A DNA stretch of 64,000 nt from Haloimpatiens sp. FM7315 (GTDB taxonomy: Bacteria > Bacillota > Clostridia > Clostridiales > Clostridiaceae): contig JBGVUE010000001.1 in assembly GCA_041861885.1 (NCBI GenBank), forward strand, positions 2,344,001 to 2,408,000, written 5' to 3'. The position numbers and the translations under genes are program-made. A model generated the notes under the pieces. That model saw only the letters and a list, made by a program, of their open reading frames with translations. It did no database searches and was not told the DNA's origin. Of this stretch, positions 9,111 to 17,465 are shown in pieces (position 1 is the stretch's first letter; every line of letters starts with the position of its first letter).

Positions 9111-9851
9111 TTATGCTTTTTTTATAATATAAACTATTCTTTCAGTTTTTTCATCAATTTTTTTATATTCATAATTGTTAAGTTTCTTTACAACCTTAAG
9201 CTTGGCTTCATCTAAGAACTTTTCAACATCCTCTTCTTTATAAGCTCTTTCTTGATGGTTTTCATCAAATCTTTTATATACTTGTCCATCTCTTATAAAG
9301 AAGGTAAGATACATATTAACTACCCCATCTTCAAACTCATTTTCCCAAGAATAAAAAACTTCTTCATCATCATAGGTAAAAATATTATTTCCTAAAATCT
9401 CAGATAATTTATAGTAAGAATTTATATCAAATATAAAAAGCCCATTATCATTAAGTAATTCAGAAACTCCCTTTAAATAACTTATAATGTCACTGTCATT
9501 TAATAAATAATTAGTAGAATCTAAACAACAGGTTATTAAATCAAACTTTCTATTTAATTTTAGCTTTGACAAATCTTGATGCACAAAATTTGCCTTTATT
9601 CCCTTTTTTCTTAATTTGCCTTCAGCCTCCATAAGCATGTCGTAAGACAAATCCACTGCCCAAACCTTTTTGAAATAAAGTCCTATTTCCTCAGTTAGAT
9701 TCCCAGTACCACAGGCTAAATCCAAATAAGAATCTTTACTTATTCCTTCAGCTTCACAGATTTTTATTATTTCATCAGACCATTTTTTATAGTTAATATC
9801 TACATTAATAAGTTCATCGTATATATGTGCAAAATTTTTATAACAATCCAT
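9111..9851 (-). CDS. Class I SAM-dependent methyltransferase
   Basis: About 246 residues. SAM motif I is clear (YLDLACGTGNLTEEI), followed by an acidic residue after the second strand (VWAVDLSYDML) and motif DLITCCLDSTNYL. It belongs to the broad small-molecule class I methyltransferases; substrate unknown. ATG at 9851 fits GGAGAAAAT upstream. It is immediately upstream of hslO on the same strand. About 285 bp of non-coding DNA precede it, including a short GC-richer stretch. Confidence 0.85.
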   Translation of the reverse strand: MDCYKNFAHIYDELINVDINYKKWSDEIIKICEAEGISKDSYLDLACGTGNLTEEIGLYFKKVWAVDLSYDMLMEAEGKLRKKGIKANFVHQDLSKLKLNRKFDLITCCLDSTNYLLNDSDIISYLKGVSELLNDNGLFIFDINSYYKLSEILGNNIFTYDDEEVFYSWENEFEDGVVNMYLTFFIRDGQVYKRFDENHQERAYKEEDVEKFLDEAKLKVVKKLNNYEYKKIDEKTERIVYIIKKA

Positions 9852-9920
9852 ATTTTCTCCGCTTCCAAAACCCATAAATATACATATACATATTTATATA
9901 TTTATTTATATTGTTTTGGC

Positions 9921-9984
9921 AAACCTACTCCCTTCGTTATTTTTGGGTATTTAAAGGATGTCTCTGTCCTAATCTCCTAGGTCT
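9921..9984 (-). other. Possible structured leader RNA upstream of the methyltransferase gene
   Basis: This GC-richer island in AT-rich DNA can close into a 7-bp stem on the minus strand (AGACCTA 9978-9984 with TAGGTTT 9921-9927, including a G-U pair). It encloses AGGA/TCCT and CCC/GGG mini-hairpins. The G-U pair would be an A-C mismatch on the other strand, which favours minus-strand RNA. It does not match a riboswitch I can name. Confidence 0.3.
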
Positions 9985-10137
9985 TAACTTTATATTAACC
10001 TCAGCATATAATATAATACAATATAGATTAATATAAGTAAAACAAATTCTATAAAATTCAAACTTCTAGATAAATTATATTTTTTAAAATCACTAAAGGA
10101 AGCTTTATACCGATGATTTTTATTCTATCGCTCTTTA

Positions 10138-10380
10138 CTATCTAATATGTCCTGGTTTTTTGGTATATTTAACAATCTCTTCTTTTGTCATAATACCACC
10201 AATACGACCTGTTTCCTCGGCTGTAAGGCCTCCCCAGCCACATTTATCCACCTTATCTTTAAGACCTAAGTCTTCGGCTATTTCATACTTTATTTTTTCT
10301 CTTAACGCCTCTAATTCTGTTAGTTCTTTTTTCGCCTTTATCTTTGATTTAATAACTTTTTTCAAAGGTGTTTTCCCCAT
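10138..10380 (-). CDS. Alpha/beta-type small acid-soluble spore protein
   Basis: 80 residues. SASPs coat spore DNA and are degraded at germination. The segment EKIKYEIAEDLGLKDKV contains the GPR protease recognition region (KYEIA|EDLG), and the second conserved block GGLTAEETGRIGGIMTK matches the DNA-binding half. The N-terminus is unusually Lys-rich. ATG at 10380 with TAGGAG upstream. Expected to be transcribed in the forespore by sigma-G. A long hairpin occupies the 5' leader. Confidence 0.9.
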   Translation of the reverse strand: MGKTPLKKVIKSKIKAKKELTELEALREKIKYEIAEDLGLKDKVDKCGWGGLTAEETGRIGGIMTKEEIVKYTKKPGHIR

Positions 10381-10397
10381 AGTATCACTCCTAAAAT

Positions 10398-10446
10398 AGA
10401 AAAGATATTAATAATAGTCCTAACTGTTATTCTTAACATCTTTTCT
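10398..10446 (-). repeat. Imperfect inverted repeat in the SASP leader
   Basis: About 21-nt arms, outer pairing AGAAAAGAT/ATCTTTTCT and a central TCCTAA loop, located just upstream of the SASP Shine-Dalgarno. It could stabilise the mRNA or act as a regulatory site. Confidence 0.55.
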
Positions 10447-10522
10447 AAATATATTCATTGAATATTTTAAGCATAACGTTTTAGGAAGCATACTTTTTAT
10501 CTAAAAACACTTTTATCAAAAT

Positions 10523-10595
10523 AAAAGGCACCTAATTATGCTACGCCCCTTATCTACTTAATAAGTATCATAACACAATAATAGGTGCCTTTTTT
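10523..10595 (-). terminator. Terminator of oppBCDF
   Basis: AAGGCACCTA and TAGGTGCCTT arms enclose about 45 nt. An A-rich flank reads as U-rich on the minus strand, directly after oppF. Confidence 0.7.
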
Positions 10596-10606
10596 AATTA
10601 TATAGC

Positions 10607-11572
10607 CTAGTCAAATAAATGACATGCAACATAGTGTTCTTTTTCGACTTCCTTTAATACAGGAGTCTGTTCTGTACATATTGGTTTTGCATATCTACAT
10701 CTTGCAGCAAACCTACATCCAGGTTTTGGATTAATTGGGCTTGGAACTTCGCCCTCTAGCTTAATCCTCTTCTTAATTCTTTCTATTTCTGGATCTGGTA
10801 TTGGTATTGCTGAAAGCAATGCTTGAGTATAAGGATGAAGAGGTTTTTCATATAAATCGTGACTGCTTGCAAGCTCCATCATACATCCTAAATACATAAC
10901 TCCAACTCTATCAGAAATATGTTTTACCATTGATAAGTCATGAGCTATAAATAAATATGTTAAGCCAAATTCTTTTTGTAGCTGAATAAGAAGGTTAACT
11001 ATTTGCGCCTGAATAGAAACATCTAGAGCTGATATAGGCTCGTCGCAAACTATAAACTCTGGCTCAATTGCAAGAGATCTTGCTATACCAATTCTTTGTC
11101 TTTGTCCACCTGAAAATTCGTGTGGGAATCTTGTAGCATGCTCTTTATTTAAGCCAACAAGATTCAAAAGATTATATATTCTATCCATTCTCTCTTGACC
11201 TGAATATAATCCATGTATATCTATTCCTTCACCAATTATTTCACCAACTGTCATTCTTGGATTTAATGATGCATATGGATCTTGGAATATCATTTGAGCT
11301 CTTCTTGTGAATTTTTTCTTTTCAGTCTTGTTTAGGTTATGAATATCAACACCATCAAATATTACTTCTCCGCCTGTTGCTTTGTACATACCCATTACAG
11401 TTCTACCACAAGTAGTTTTTCCGCAACCTGATTCACCAACAAGTCCTAAAGTTTCACCTTTTCTAATATAAAAACTAACATCATCTACAGCCTTTAAAGT
11501 AGCGTTTTTTCCTACATGAAAGTATTTTTTCAGATTCTTGACTTCAATCAATATTTTTGCGTCTTTTTCCAT
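10607..11572 (-). CDS. oppF: Oligopeptide ABC transporter ATP-binding protein OppF
   Basis: 321 residues. One of two cytoplasmic ATPases that power the Opp importer. Walker A GESGCGKTT, signature FSGGQRQRIGIARSL, Walker B FIVCDEPISALD and an H-loop (IAHDLSMVKH) are all present. The C-terminal OppD/F domain has the Cys-containing motif GCRFAARCRYAKPIC. Its start overlaps the oppD stop (TAATG). Last gene of the permease operon. Confidence 0.97.
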   Translation of the reverse strand: MEKDAKILIEVKNLKKYFHVGKNATLKAVDDVSFYIRKGETLGLVGESGCGKTTCGRTVMGMYKATGGEVIFDGVDIHNLNKTEKKKFTRRAQMIFQDPYASLNPRMTVGEIIGEGIDIHGLYSGQERMDRIYNLLNLVGLNKEHATRFPHEFSGGQRQRIGIARSLAIEPEFIVCDEPISALDVSIQAQIVNLLIQLQKEFGLTYLFIAHDLSMVKHISDRVGVMYLGCMMELASSHDLYEKPLHPYTQALLSAIPIPDPEIERIKKRIKLEGEVPSPINPKPGCRFAARCRYAKPICTEQTPVLKEVEKEHYVACHLFD

Positions 11573-12591
11573 TATTCAACGCCTCCCTTTTTAATAGGAT
11601 TCTCAACCTTTGGTGCAAGTGGATGTTTTAACCAACATAAAACTTCATGAGTCTCACTTAGCTTAGTTAATGGAGGCATTTGTTCTTTACATATATCCAT
11701 GCAATATTGACATCTTGCTGCAAATGGACATCCTACTGGTGGCTTTATAAGATCCGGTGGTGTTCCTTTTAATGCATAAAGTTCTGCTTTGTTACCAACG
11801 TCTAGTCTTGGTACTGATTTTAAAAGTGCCCAAGTGTACGGATGAGATCCGTCATAGAAAATCTCATCTTTTGTTCCTCTTTCTATGATTTGTCCTGCAT
11901 ACATAACTTGAATTCTGTGAGCTACATCGGCAACTACACCAAGGTCATGGGTAACCAAAATAACTCCAGTTCCTAGTTTATTTTGAAGATCTTTTATTAG
12001 ATCCATTATTTGTGATTGTATAGTAACATCTAATGCTGTTGTTGGTTCATCAGCAATAAGTATTTTGGGATTACAAGCAAGAGCTATAGCTATCATTGCT
12101 CTTTGTCTCATACCACCTGAAAATTCATGTGGATACTGCTTTGCTCTACTATCAGCATTTGGTATATTAACTAATTTAAGCATCTTTACAGCCTCTTCAT
12201 AGGCTTCGTTTTTATTCATTCCTCTGTGTATTCTTAAGCTCTCTGCAATCTGTTTTCCCACTGTCATAGTTGGATTAAGAGATGTCATAGGGTCTTGGAA
12301 TATCATACTGATTTCAGCTCCCCTTAATTCTCTTAGTTCCTGTCCTGACATTTTAAGTACGTCTTTTCCATCAAATTCTATCTGTGAGCCTTCTTTTATA
12401 TCTGCTGGTGGAGATGGCAAAAGTCTCATAAGTGCCTTAGAAGTTACAGATTTTCCACAACCTGATTCTCCAACTACTGCCAATGTTTCCCCTTTATCAA
12501 GATGAAAACTTACTCCTCTTACAGCTTGTACCTCTCCATTATAGGTATGAAAAGTTACCCTTAAATCTTTAACATTTAATATTCTCTCCAT
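11572..12591 (-). CDS. oppD: Oligopeptide ABC transporter ATP-binding protein OppD
   Basis: 339 residues. Second ATPase of the importer. Walker A GESGCGKSV, signature FSGGMRQRAMIAIAL, Walker B ILIADEPTTALD and H-loop VTHDLGVVAD are seen. The C-terminal CPFAARCQYCMDIC cluster is the family's candidate metal-cluster site. It lies 13 nt after oppC and is translationally coupled to oppF. Confidence 0.97.
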   Translation of the reverse strand: MERILNVKDLRVTFHTYNGEVQAVRGVSFHLDKGETLAVVGESGCGKSVTSKALMRLLPSPPADIKEGSQIEFDGKDVLKMSGQELRELRGAEISMIFQDPMTSLNPTMTVGKQIAESLRIHRGMNKNEAYEEAVKMLKLVNIPNADSRAKQYPHEFSGGMRQRAMIAIALACNPKILIADEPTTALDVTIQSQIMDLIKDLQNKLGTGVILVTHDLGVVADVAHRIQVMYAGQIIERGTKDEIFYDGSHPYTWALLKSVPRLDVGNKAELYALKGTPPDLIKPPVGCPFAARCQYCMDICKEQMPPLTKLSETHEVLCWLKHPLAPKVENPIKKGGVE

Positions 12592-12604
12592 CTTTTACTC
12601 CTCC

Positions 12605-13522
12605 TTATTGACGTAATCTTGGGTCTAACGCGTCTCTTAATCCATCACCTAATAAGTTAAAGGACAACATAGTCAAACTTATCATTAAAGATGGGAAGAA
12701 AAGCTCGTGAGGATAGAACATTAAGTTTTGTTGTGCTGCTGATGCTAATGCACCCCAACTTGTATTTGGTGATTGAACTCCAAGTCCTAAATAACTTAAG
12801 AAAGCTTCTCCAAATATAAAACCAGGAACATCAAATGTTATTGTAACTATCAAAATACTCATTACATTTGGCATTAAATGTTTAGCAATAATTCTTGATG
12901 AACTAGCTCCTAAAGTTTGAGCTGCTAAAACATATTCCTGTTCCTTAACTGACAATATTTGTCCTCTTATAAGTCTTGCCATACCACACCAACCAGTAAT
13001 TGTCATGGCAATTACCAGTGACATTATTCCTTTTTCCATTATTAAAGAGATTAGTATAACAACTATTAAATATGGTATACTTACTAATATCTCAACTATT
13101 CTCATCATTATATCATCAACCATGCCTCCGAAATATCCAGACACACCGCCATAAGCTGAACCTACTACTACATCTATGAATGTTCCTATTAATCCTATAA
13201 GGATAGAAACCCTTCCGCCTTTCCATACTCTGGCGAAAATATCTCTTCCAAGTTCATCGGTACCAAACCAATGTGTACCATTAGGTGTATTATTAATTAT
13301 CTTAGAATCCTGAACTTCATATCCGAATTTTGTTAAATGAGGTCCTATTATACACATAACAGCTAGAACTACAAGGATTACTAAAGATAGCATAGCTATT
13401 TTATTTTCCTTTAATCTTCTCCAAGCATCTTGCCAGTATGTTACATTTGGTCTTAATATTTCTTCAGAATCGAAATTTTCACATCCAACAATCTGAAACT
13501 TTTCCTTAGACAAATCTGCCAT
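12605..13522 (-). CDS. oppC: Oligopeptide ABC transporter permease OppC
   Basis: 305 residues, six predicted membrane helices after a cytoplasmic N-terminus. The GTDELGRDIFARVWKGGRVS segment and the coupling helix region (AAQTLGASSSRIIAKHLMPN) are typical of OppC/DppC. Forms the membrane channel with OppB. Lies 11 nt downstream of oppB. Confidence 0.97.
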   Translation of the reverse strand: MADLSKEKFQIVGCENFDSEEILRPNVTYWQDAWRRLKENKIAMLSLVILVVLAVMCIIGPHLTKFGYEVQDSKIINNTPNGTHWFGTDELGRDIFARVWKGGRVSILIGLIGTFIDVVVGSAYGGVSGYFGGMVDDIMMRIVEILVSIPYLIVVILISLIMEKGIMSLVIAMTITGWCGMARLIRGQILSVKEQEYVLAAQTLGASSSRIIAKHLMPNVMSILIVTITFDVPGFIFGEAFLSYLGLGVQSPNTSWGALASAAQQNLMFYPHELFFPSLMISLTMLSFNLLGDGLRDALDPRLRQ

Positions 13523-13533
13523 AACTTTCCCTC

Positions 13534-14469
13534 CTATCTGCTCTCACCATTTAGTCTTATTCTTGGATCAACTACGCAGTATAATATATCAACTATTAAT
13601 AGTGACACTATATATAATGTAGCTAAAAATATAGTTTCACCTAATATCATAGTGTAGTCTCTGTTATTAATAGCTTCAACGAAGTTAAATCCAATACCTG
13701 GAATTGCAAATATACTTTCTATTACGAAGGTTCCTCCGAATAGTCCAGCAATTTGAGGTCCTAACATTGTTATAGCTGGCATTAAAGCATTTCTTAAAAC
13801 GTGTTTCCAAACTAATGCTATTTTTGAAACACCCTTTGCCTTTGCAGTTAAAATATAATCTTGTCCAACTACATCAAGTACACTAGTTCTCATATATCTA
13901 GCATATGTAGCTATTGAGCCAAAACACATAGCTATAGTCGGCAATATGGTATGTTTAAATGTTTTCCAACCTGTTGTTGGTAGTAACTGATATTTTACTG
14001 TAAATGTATATTGTAATACGGCTGCGAGCACAAACGATGGTACTGCTATACCTATTATGGCAATAAACATAACTAGGTAATCCACCCATGTGTTCCTGTT
14101 AAATGCTGCAATTACTCCTAAAATAATTCCTACTGAAACTCCTACTACAAGAGCTTGTACACCTAATCTTGCTGAAGTTGGTGCATATTTAAATATTGTT
14201 TCTGTAACACTTCTTCCTGCGTAGTTTAGAGACTCTCCTGCATCTCCATGTAAAACTAATCGTTTCATGAATCTTCCATACTGAACCATTATTGGCTGAT
14301 CCAAGCCATACTTAGCATAGAAGTTTGCCTTGATTTGATCTGGCAGTTTTCTTGCCATTGACGCTAGTGGGTCTCCTGGTACTGCATGAATCAACATGAA
14401 CGTTATGGTAATAATAATCCATAAAGTCACTAGCATGTAACCTATTCTTTTTAAGATATACCTTAGCAT
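13534..14469 (-). CDS. oppB: Oligopeptide ABC transporter permease OppB
   Basis: About 311 residues. MLRYILKRIGYMLVTLWIII is the typical first helix, followed by GDPLASMARKLP and the EAA-type loop AKAKGVSKIALVWKHVLRNA. ATG at 14469 is chosen: GGAGGGG lies about 6 nt upstream. The frame stays open to 14661, but that extension has no Shine-Dalgarno and does not resemble OppB. First gene of oppBCDF. Confidence 0.96.
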   Translation of the reverse strand: MLRYILKRIGYMLVTLWIIITITFMLIHAVPGDPLASMARKLPDQIKANFYAKYGLDQPIMVQYGRFMKRLVLHGDAGESLNYAGRSVTETIFKYAPTSARLGVQALVVGVSVGIILGVIAAFNRNTWVDYLVMFIAIIGIAVPSFVLAAVLQYTFTVKYQLLPTTGWKTFKHTILPTIAMCFGSIATYARYMRTSVLDVVGQDYILTAKAKGVSKIALVWKHVLRNALMPAITMLGPQIAGLFGGTFVIESIFAIPGIGFNFVEAINNRDYTMILGETIFLATLYIVSLLIVDILYCVVDPRIRLNGESR

Positions 14470-14661
14470 TGTCATCCCCTCCACATAATATATAAAAATA
14501 AAGTTTACGCAGCCAGATTTCACCTTACTGCAAAAACTCTTTTTAACTGTTTTATTTTTCTGTATATTTCGACAATAATTTTTTATAAAAACAATACCCA
14601 TAACAAAAGCTCTGTATATACTGAAGTTGACTATGTATAATTCAGTATTGCAGCTTTGCAA

Positions 14662-15425
14662 AGGTAGTATAGCTGACTATATAATATTATTTTTTGAAGT
14701 TTTTATTTTAACTTAGAACTAGTTAATTATAGAATTTTTTGATATTTCAAAATATATTTCCTGTAAAAAGCGATTAAAATTAAATCTTTCATTTCTGTTT
14801 TTAAAAATCAAATTATTAAATATAAGGAACTATTAGAATTTTGAATTTATTATTAATAAAATTTTCATTTTTTTAATATTATCACAATTTTTTTAAATGT
14901 CAAATTAACATTTTTTATGCAGAAACACATATTTAAGTATTTGTATGCAAATGTTTTCATTTTTATGAAAAAAAGAAAAACTTTTAATTATATGTTTTAA
15001 ACCTACTTTCTCCTGCATATAAAATATCAAGTATAAAATATATACTCAGCCAATGCGTAGCACAAGAGGCACAGACTAAGTTGCAAGTATTGCTAAAATT
15101 CACAAGAATTCAAAAGTTGTAAATATTTTGTATAATTATAATTTGTAAATTTTAATAATATTTTATCTACACTAAAAGAATATGTTTTCGCTTCTGTAAT
15201 ATTCTACATTTAATTTATTTTTATTTTCTTTTAATAAGTATTTTTGACTAGTTCTATTATATTTTTCTGAATATTTCTGCAAAGGTAATATATATTTTTT
15301 CCTTCTTCAAATTTTGTTACATTATTATATATATTGTTTACAATTACGATTTTTTTGTTACAACTTCTTTACATTAATTAAAGTACTTTATTTTAGTCAT
15401 ACTTTATTCTCTCTAAAATTTATAG
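14662..15425. other. Long intergenic region upstream of oppBCDF
   Basis: About 760 bp of very AT-rich DNA without a credible gene. It holds a candidate promoter with a CodY-like box (15256-15283), several TTGTAAAT/GTTTACAA half-sites like those upstream of oppA (for example near 15116, 15150 and 15338), and a short GC-richer patch (15045-15095) of unknown meaning. Confidence 0.6.
15256..15283 (-). promoter_or_regulatory. Candidate oppBCDF promoter overlapping a CodY-like box
   Basis: On the minus strand TTTGCA, 16 nt, TATAAT. The spacer contains AATATTCAGAAAAAT (15261-15275), 13 of 15 matches to the CodY consensus AATTTTCWGAAAATT. CodY represses peptide permeases in other Firmicutes. The site is about 780 nt from oppB, so a nearer promoter may also exist. 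Confidence 0.4.
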
Positions 15426-15461
15426 AAAAAAGTAGACAGAAAAACTCCATCTACTTTTTTT
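15426..15461 (-). terminator. Terminator of oppA copy 1
   Basis: AAAAAAGTAGA/TCTACTTTTTTT hairpin right after the stop codon; U tract on the minus strand. Confidence 0.85.
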
Positions 15462-15476
15462 AATGCTACTCTAGAT

Positions 15477-17177
15477 TTATTTTTCTCTTCCATCTGTATA
15501 AGCATATTTAAATTCTGTTCCAAATCCAAATAGAGGGCTCATTAAATCCTTAACATACTTATATCTGTATGTGCATCTATTTCTAAACACAGTTGGCACA
15601 ATAACACAATCATCATGTAAAAGTATGTTTTCTGCTTCTTTATAGTCCTTTAATCTTTCTTTTTCGTCAAAAATAGTCATTGCCTTTTTAATTAATTCAT
15701 CATATTTCTTATTTGACCAACCTGTTGGAACAACAGCAGCACCAGTAAGCCACATATCAAAGAAAGTATTAGGGTCATTATAGTCTCCTGTCCATGCCAT
15801 ACTTCCCATTTGATATTTTCCTTCTTCAGTTCTCTTTTGGAATATTGGCCATTCAACATATTCTGCTTTTAAATTAATTCCTAAAGTTTTTTTGTACATT
15901 TGTTGACAATATTCAGCATAAGTTCTATGCCACTGGCTTGTACCTTCTAATAAAAATGTTACATCTAGTTTAGCTGGATCTGGATCCATTCCAAGTTCTT
16001 TTAATCCTTTTACTAAAAGCTCTTTTGGATCTGGATTTTCTTCAGCTAATTTTTTAATTGGTAGTTCATTTGCAGTTTCTCTGTAGTCTTTTCCAGCTAA
16101 TTGTAAAGATGGTGGTACCCAAGCATATGCTGCGGTAAATAATCCATTGAATATTACATCAGCTAAGTCTTCTCTTGTTGTTCCTATAGAAAATGCCTTT
16201 CTTACATTTGCATTACTAAATAATTTATCTTTTTGGTTAAAGAAAGTATAGTTAGCAGATGGAGTAAATCCTTTTATTACATTGAATTTACCTGTTTGAT
16301 CTAATTTCTTTTTCCATTCAGGTTTGCTAACTCCTAAGCTATCTAACTGACCACTATATAAAGCATTATGCATAGAATTTTCATCTTTTATGATTTTAAA
16401 AGTAATTTTGTCAAGTTTAACTGCATCTTTGTCCCAATACTTATCGTTTTTCTCAAGAACCATTTCGTTTTGATGAGTCCAGCTCTTTAATGCAAATGGT
16501 CCGCAGTAAACTCCTAAAGAATTTGCTTCAATACCATATTTTTCTCCATTTTTTTCAACTATGTCTTGTCTTATTGGCATAAATAATTTGAAATATGTTA
16601 AATCCAAGAAATATGGGCATGGTTGTTTTAATGTAAATTCAAGTGTCTTATCATCTACAGCCTTTACCCCTAAATTATCTGCACTGGCTTTTCCAGAGTT
16701 ATACTCATCTGCACCTTTTATTGGTGATAACAAGAATGCATAAGCAGAACCTGTTTTTGGAGATAAAGTTCTTTTTAATGAATAAACGAAGTCTTTTGCG
16801 CTTACTTTCTTTCCATCACTCCAATTATAATCTCTTAAATGGAATGTCCAAACTGTACCATCTTCATTATGTTCCCATTTTTCAGCTCCAGCTGGTTTTA
16901 TTACATCTTTTCCATCAATTTGCTCAACCCTTGTTAATCCTTCATAAACTTCACCTAATATTTGAGATGAATAATTGTCACTAGACCTTGATAAATCTAA
17001 TGTTTTTGGTTCTACTGAAAGGACATTTAAGAATTGATCCTTGTCCATCTTTACTGAACCCTTTGCACTTGCTGAAGATGAATCTCCACTAGTTTCCTTA
17101 CTTTTGCAGCCAATCATTCCAGATGACATAACAAGCGTCACCCCAAGAACTAATGATAATAATTTCTTAGTTTTCAA
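15477..17177 (-). CDS. oppA: Oligopeptide-binding lipoprotein OppA, copy 1
   Basis: 566 residues. Extracellular peptide-capturing lipoprotein (SBP family 5). Signal peptide MKTKKLLSLVLGVTLVMSSG with lipobox GMIGC (Cys 24). The conserved VYEGLTRVEQIDGK and WTFHLRDYNWSDGKKV segments are present. TTG start 7-8 nt after GGGGG. The most divergent copy: the hinge/pocket reads AYAWVPPSLQLAGKDYRE where copies 2-4 have AYGWCPPSV. Nearest to oppBCDF, but with its own promoter and terminator. Confidence 0.96.
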   Translation of the reverse strand: MKTKKLLSLVLGVTLVMSSGMIGCKSKETSGDSSSASAKGSVKMDKDQFLNVLSVEPKTLDLSRSSDNYSSQILGEVYEGLTRVEQIDGKDVIKPAGAEKWEHNEDGTVWTFHLRDYNWSDGKKVSAKDFVYSLKRTLSPKTGSAYAFLLSPIKGADEYNSGKASADNLGVKAVDDKTLEFTLKQPCPYFLDLTYFKLFMPIRQDIVEKNGEKYGIEANSLGVYCGPFALKSWTHQNEMVLEKNDKYWDKDAVKLDKITFKIIKDENSMHNALYSGQLDSLGVSKPEWKKKLDQTGKFNVIKGFTPSANYTFFNQKDKLFSNANVRKAFSIGTTREDLADVIFNGLFTAAYAWVPPSLQLAGKDYRETANELPIKKLAEENPDPKELLVKGLKELGMDPDPAKLDVTFLLEGTSQWHRTYAEYCQQMYKKTLGINLKAEYVEWPIFQKRTEEGKYQMGSMAWTGDYNDPNTFFDMWLTGAAVVPTGWSNKKYDELIKKAMTIFDEKERLKDYKEAENILLHDDCVIVPTVFRNRCTYRYKYVKDLMSPLFGFGTEFKYAYTDGREK

Positions 17178-17230
17178 ATTAATTCCCCCTTTTTATTTTT
17201 ATGACTTATTTTCTATTATAAGTTACGCAT

Positions 17231-17291
17231 AATATAGCATATTATCAGAATTGTGTCAATGTTGTAAACAAAAAAATGTTTTCGTTTACAA
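17231..17291 (-). promoter_or_regulatory. oppA copy 1 promoter and adjacent inverted repeat
   Basis: TTGACA (17254-17259), 17 nt, TATATT (17231-17236). Two nt upstream of the -35 lies TTGTAAAC-N14-GTTTACAA (17262-17291). The same arrangement precedes copies 2 and 3. Confidence 0.75.
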
Positions 17292-17405
17292 ATGGAATAC
17301 AAAGTCTATTTTTCGACATTTTTTTAATTTCGTAACTTTATTTATGAAAATAAATTACTATTTTGTAATTTAACCTTATTATTTTATATATGTAATTATT
17401 TATAT

Positions 17406-17453
17406 GTTAATAAGAAAAAGGTAGATACATTTATCTACCTTTTTCTTATTAAC
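17406..17453. terminator. Terminator of oppA copy 2 (22-bp perfect stem)
   Basis: GTTAATAAGAAAAAGGTAGA begins an arm of 22 nt that is repeated perfectly inverted after a 4-nt loop (CATT). It lies just past the copy 2 stop codon. Confidence 0.9.
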
Positions 17454-17465
17454 ATTTACTATATT

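Noticed and set aside
9921..9984. Glycine or Mn2+ riboswitch
   Set aside because: Only short fragments (GGACAGAG, GGGAGTA) resemble these classes; order and surrounding helices do not fit.
14470..14661. N-terminal extension of OppB
   Set aside because: It is an open frame by chance, without Shine-Dalgarno or OppB similarity; the ATG at 14469 has both.
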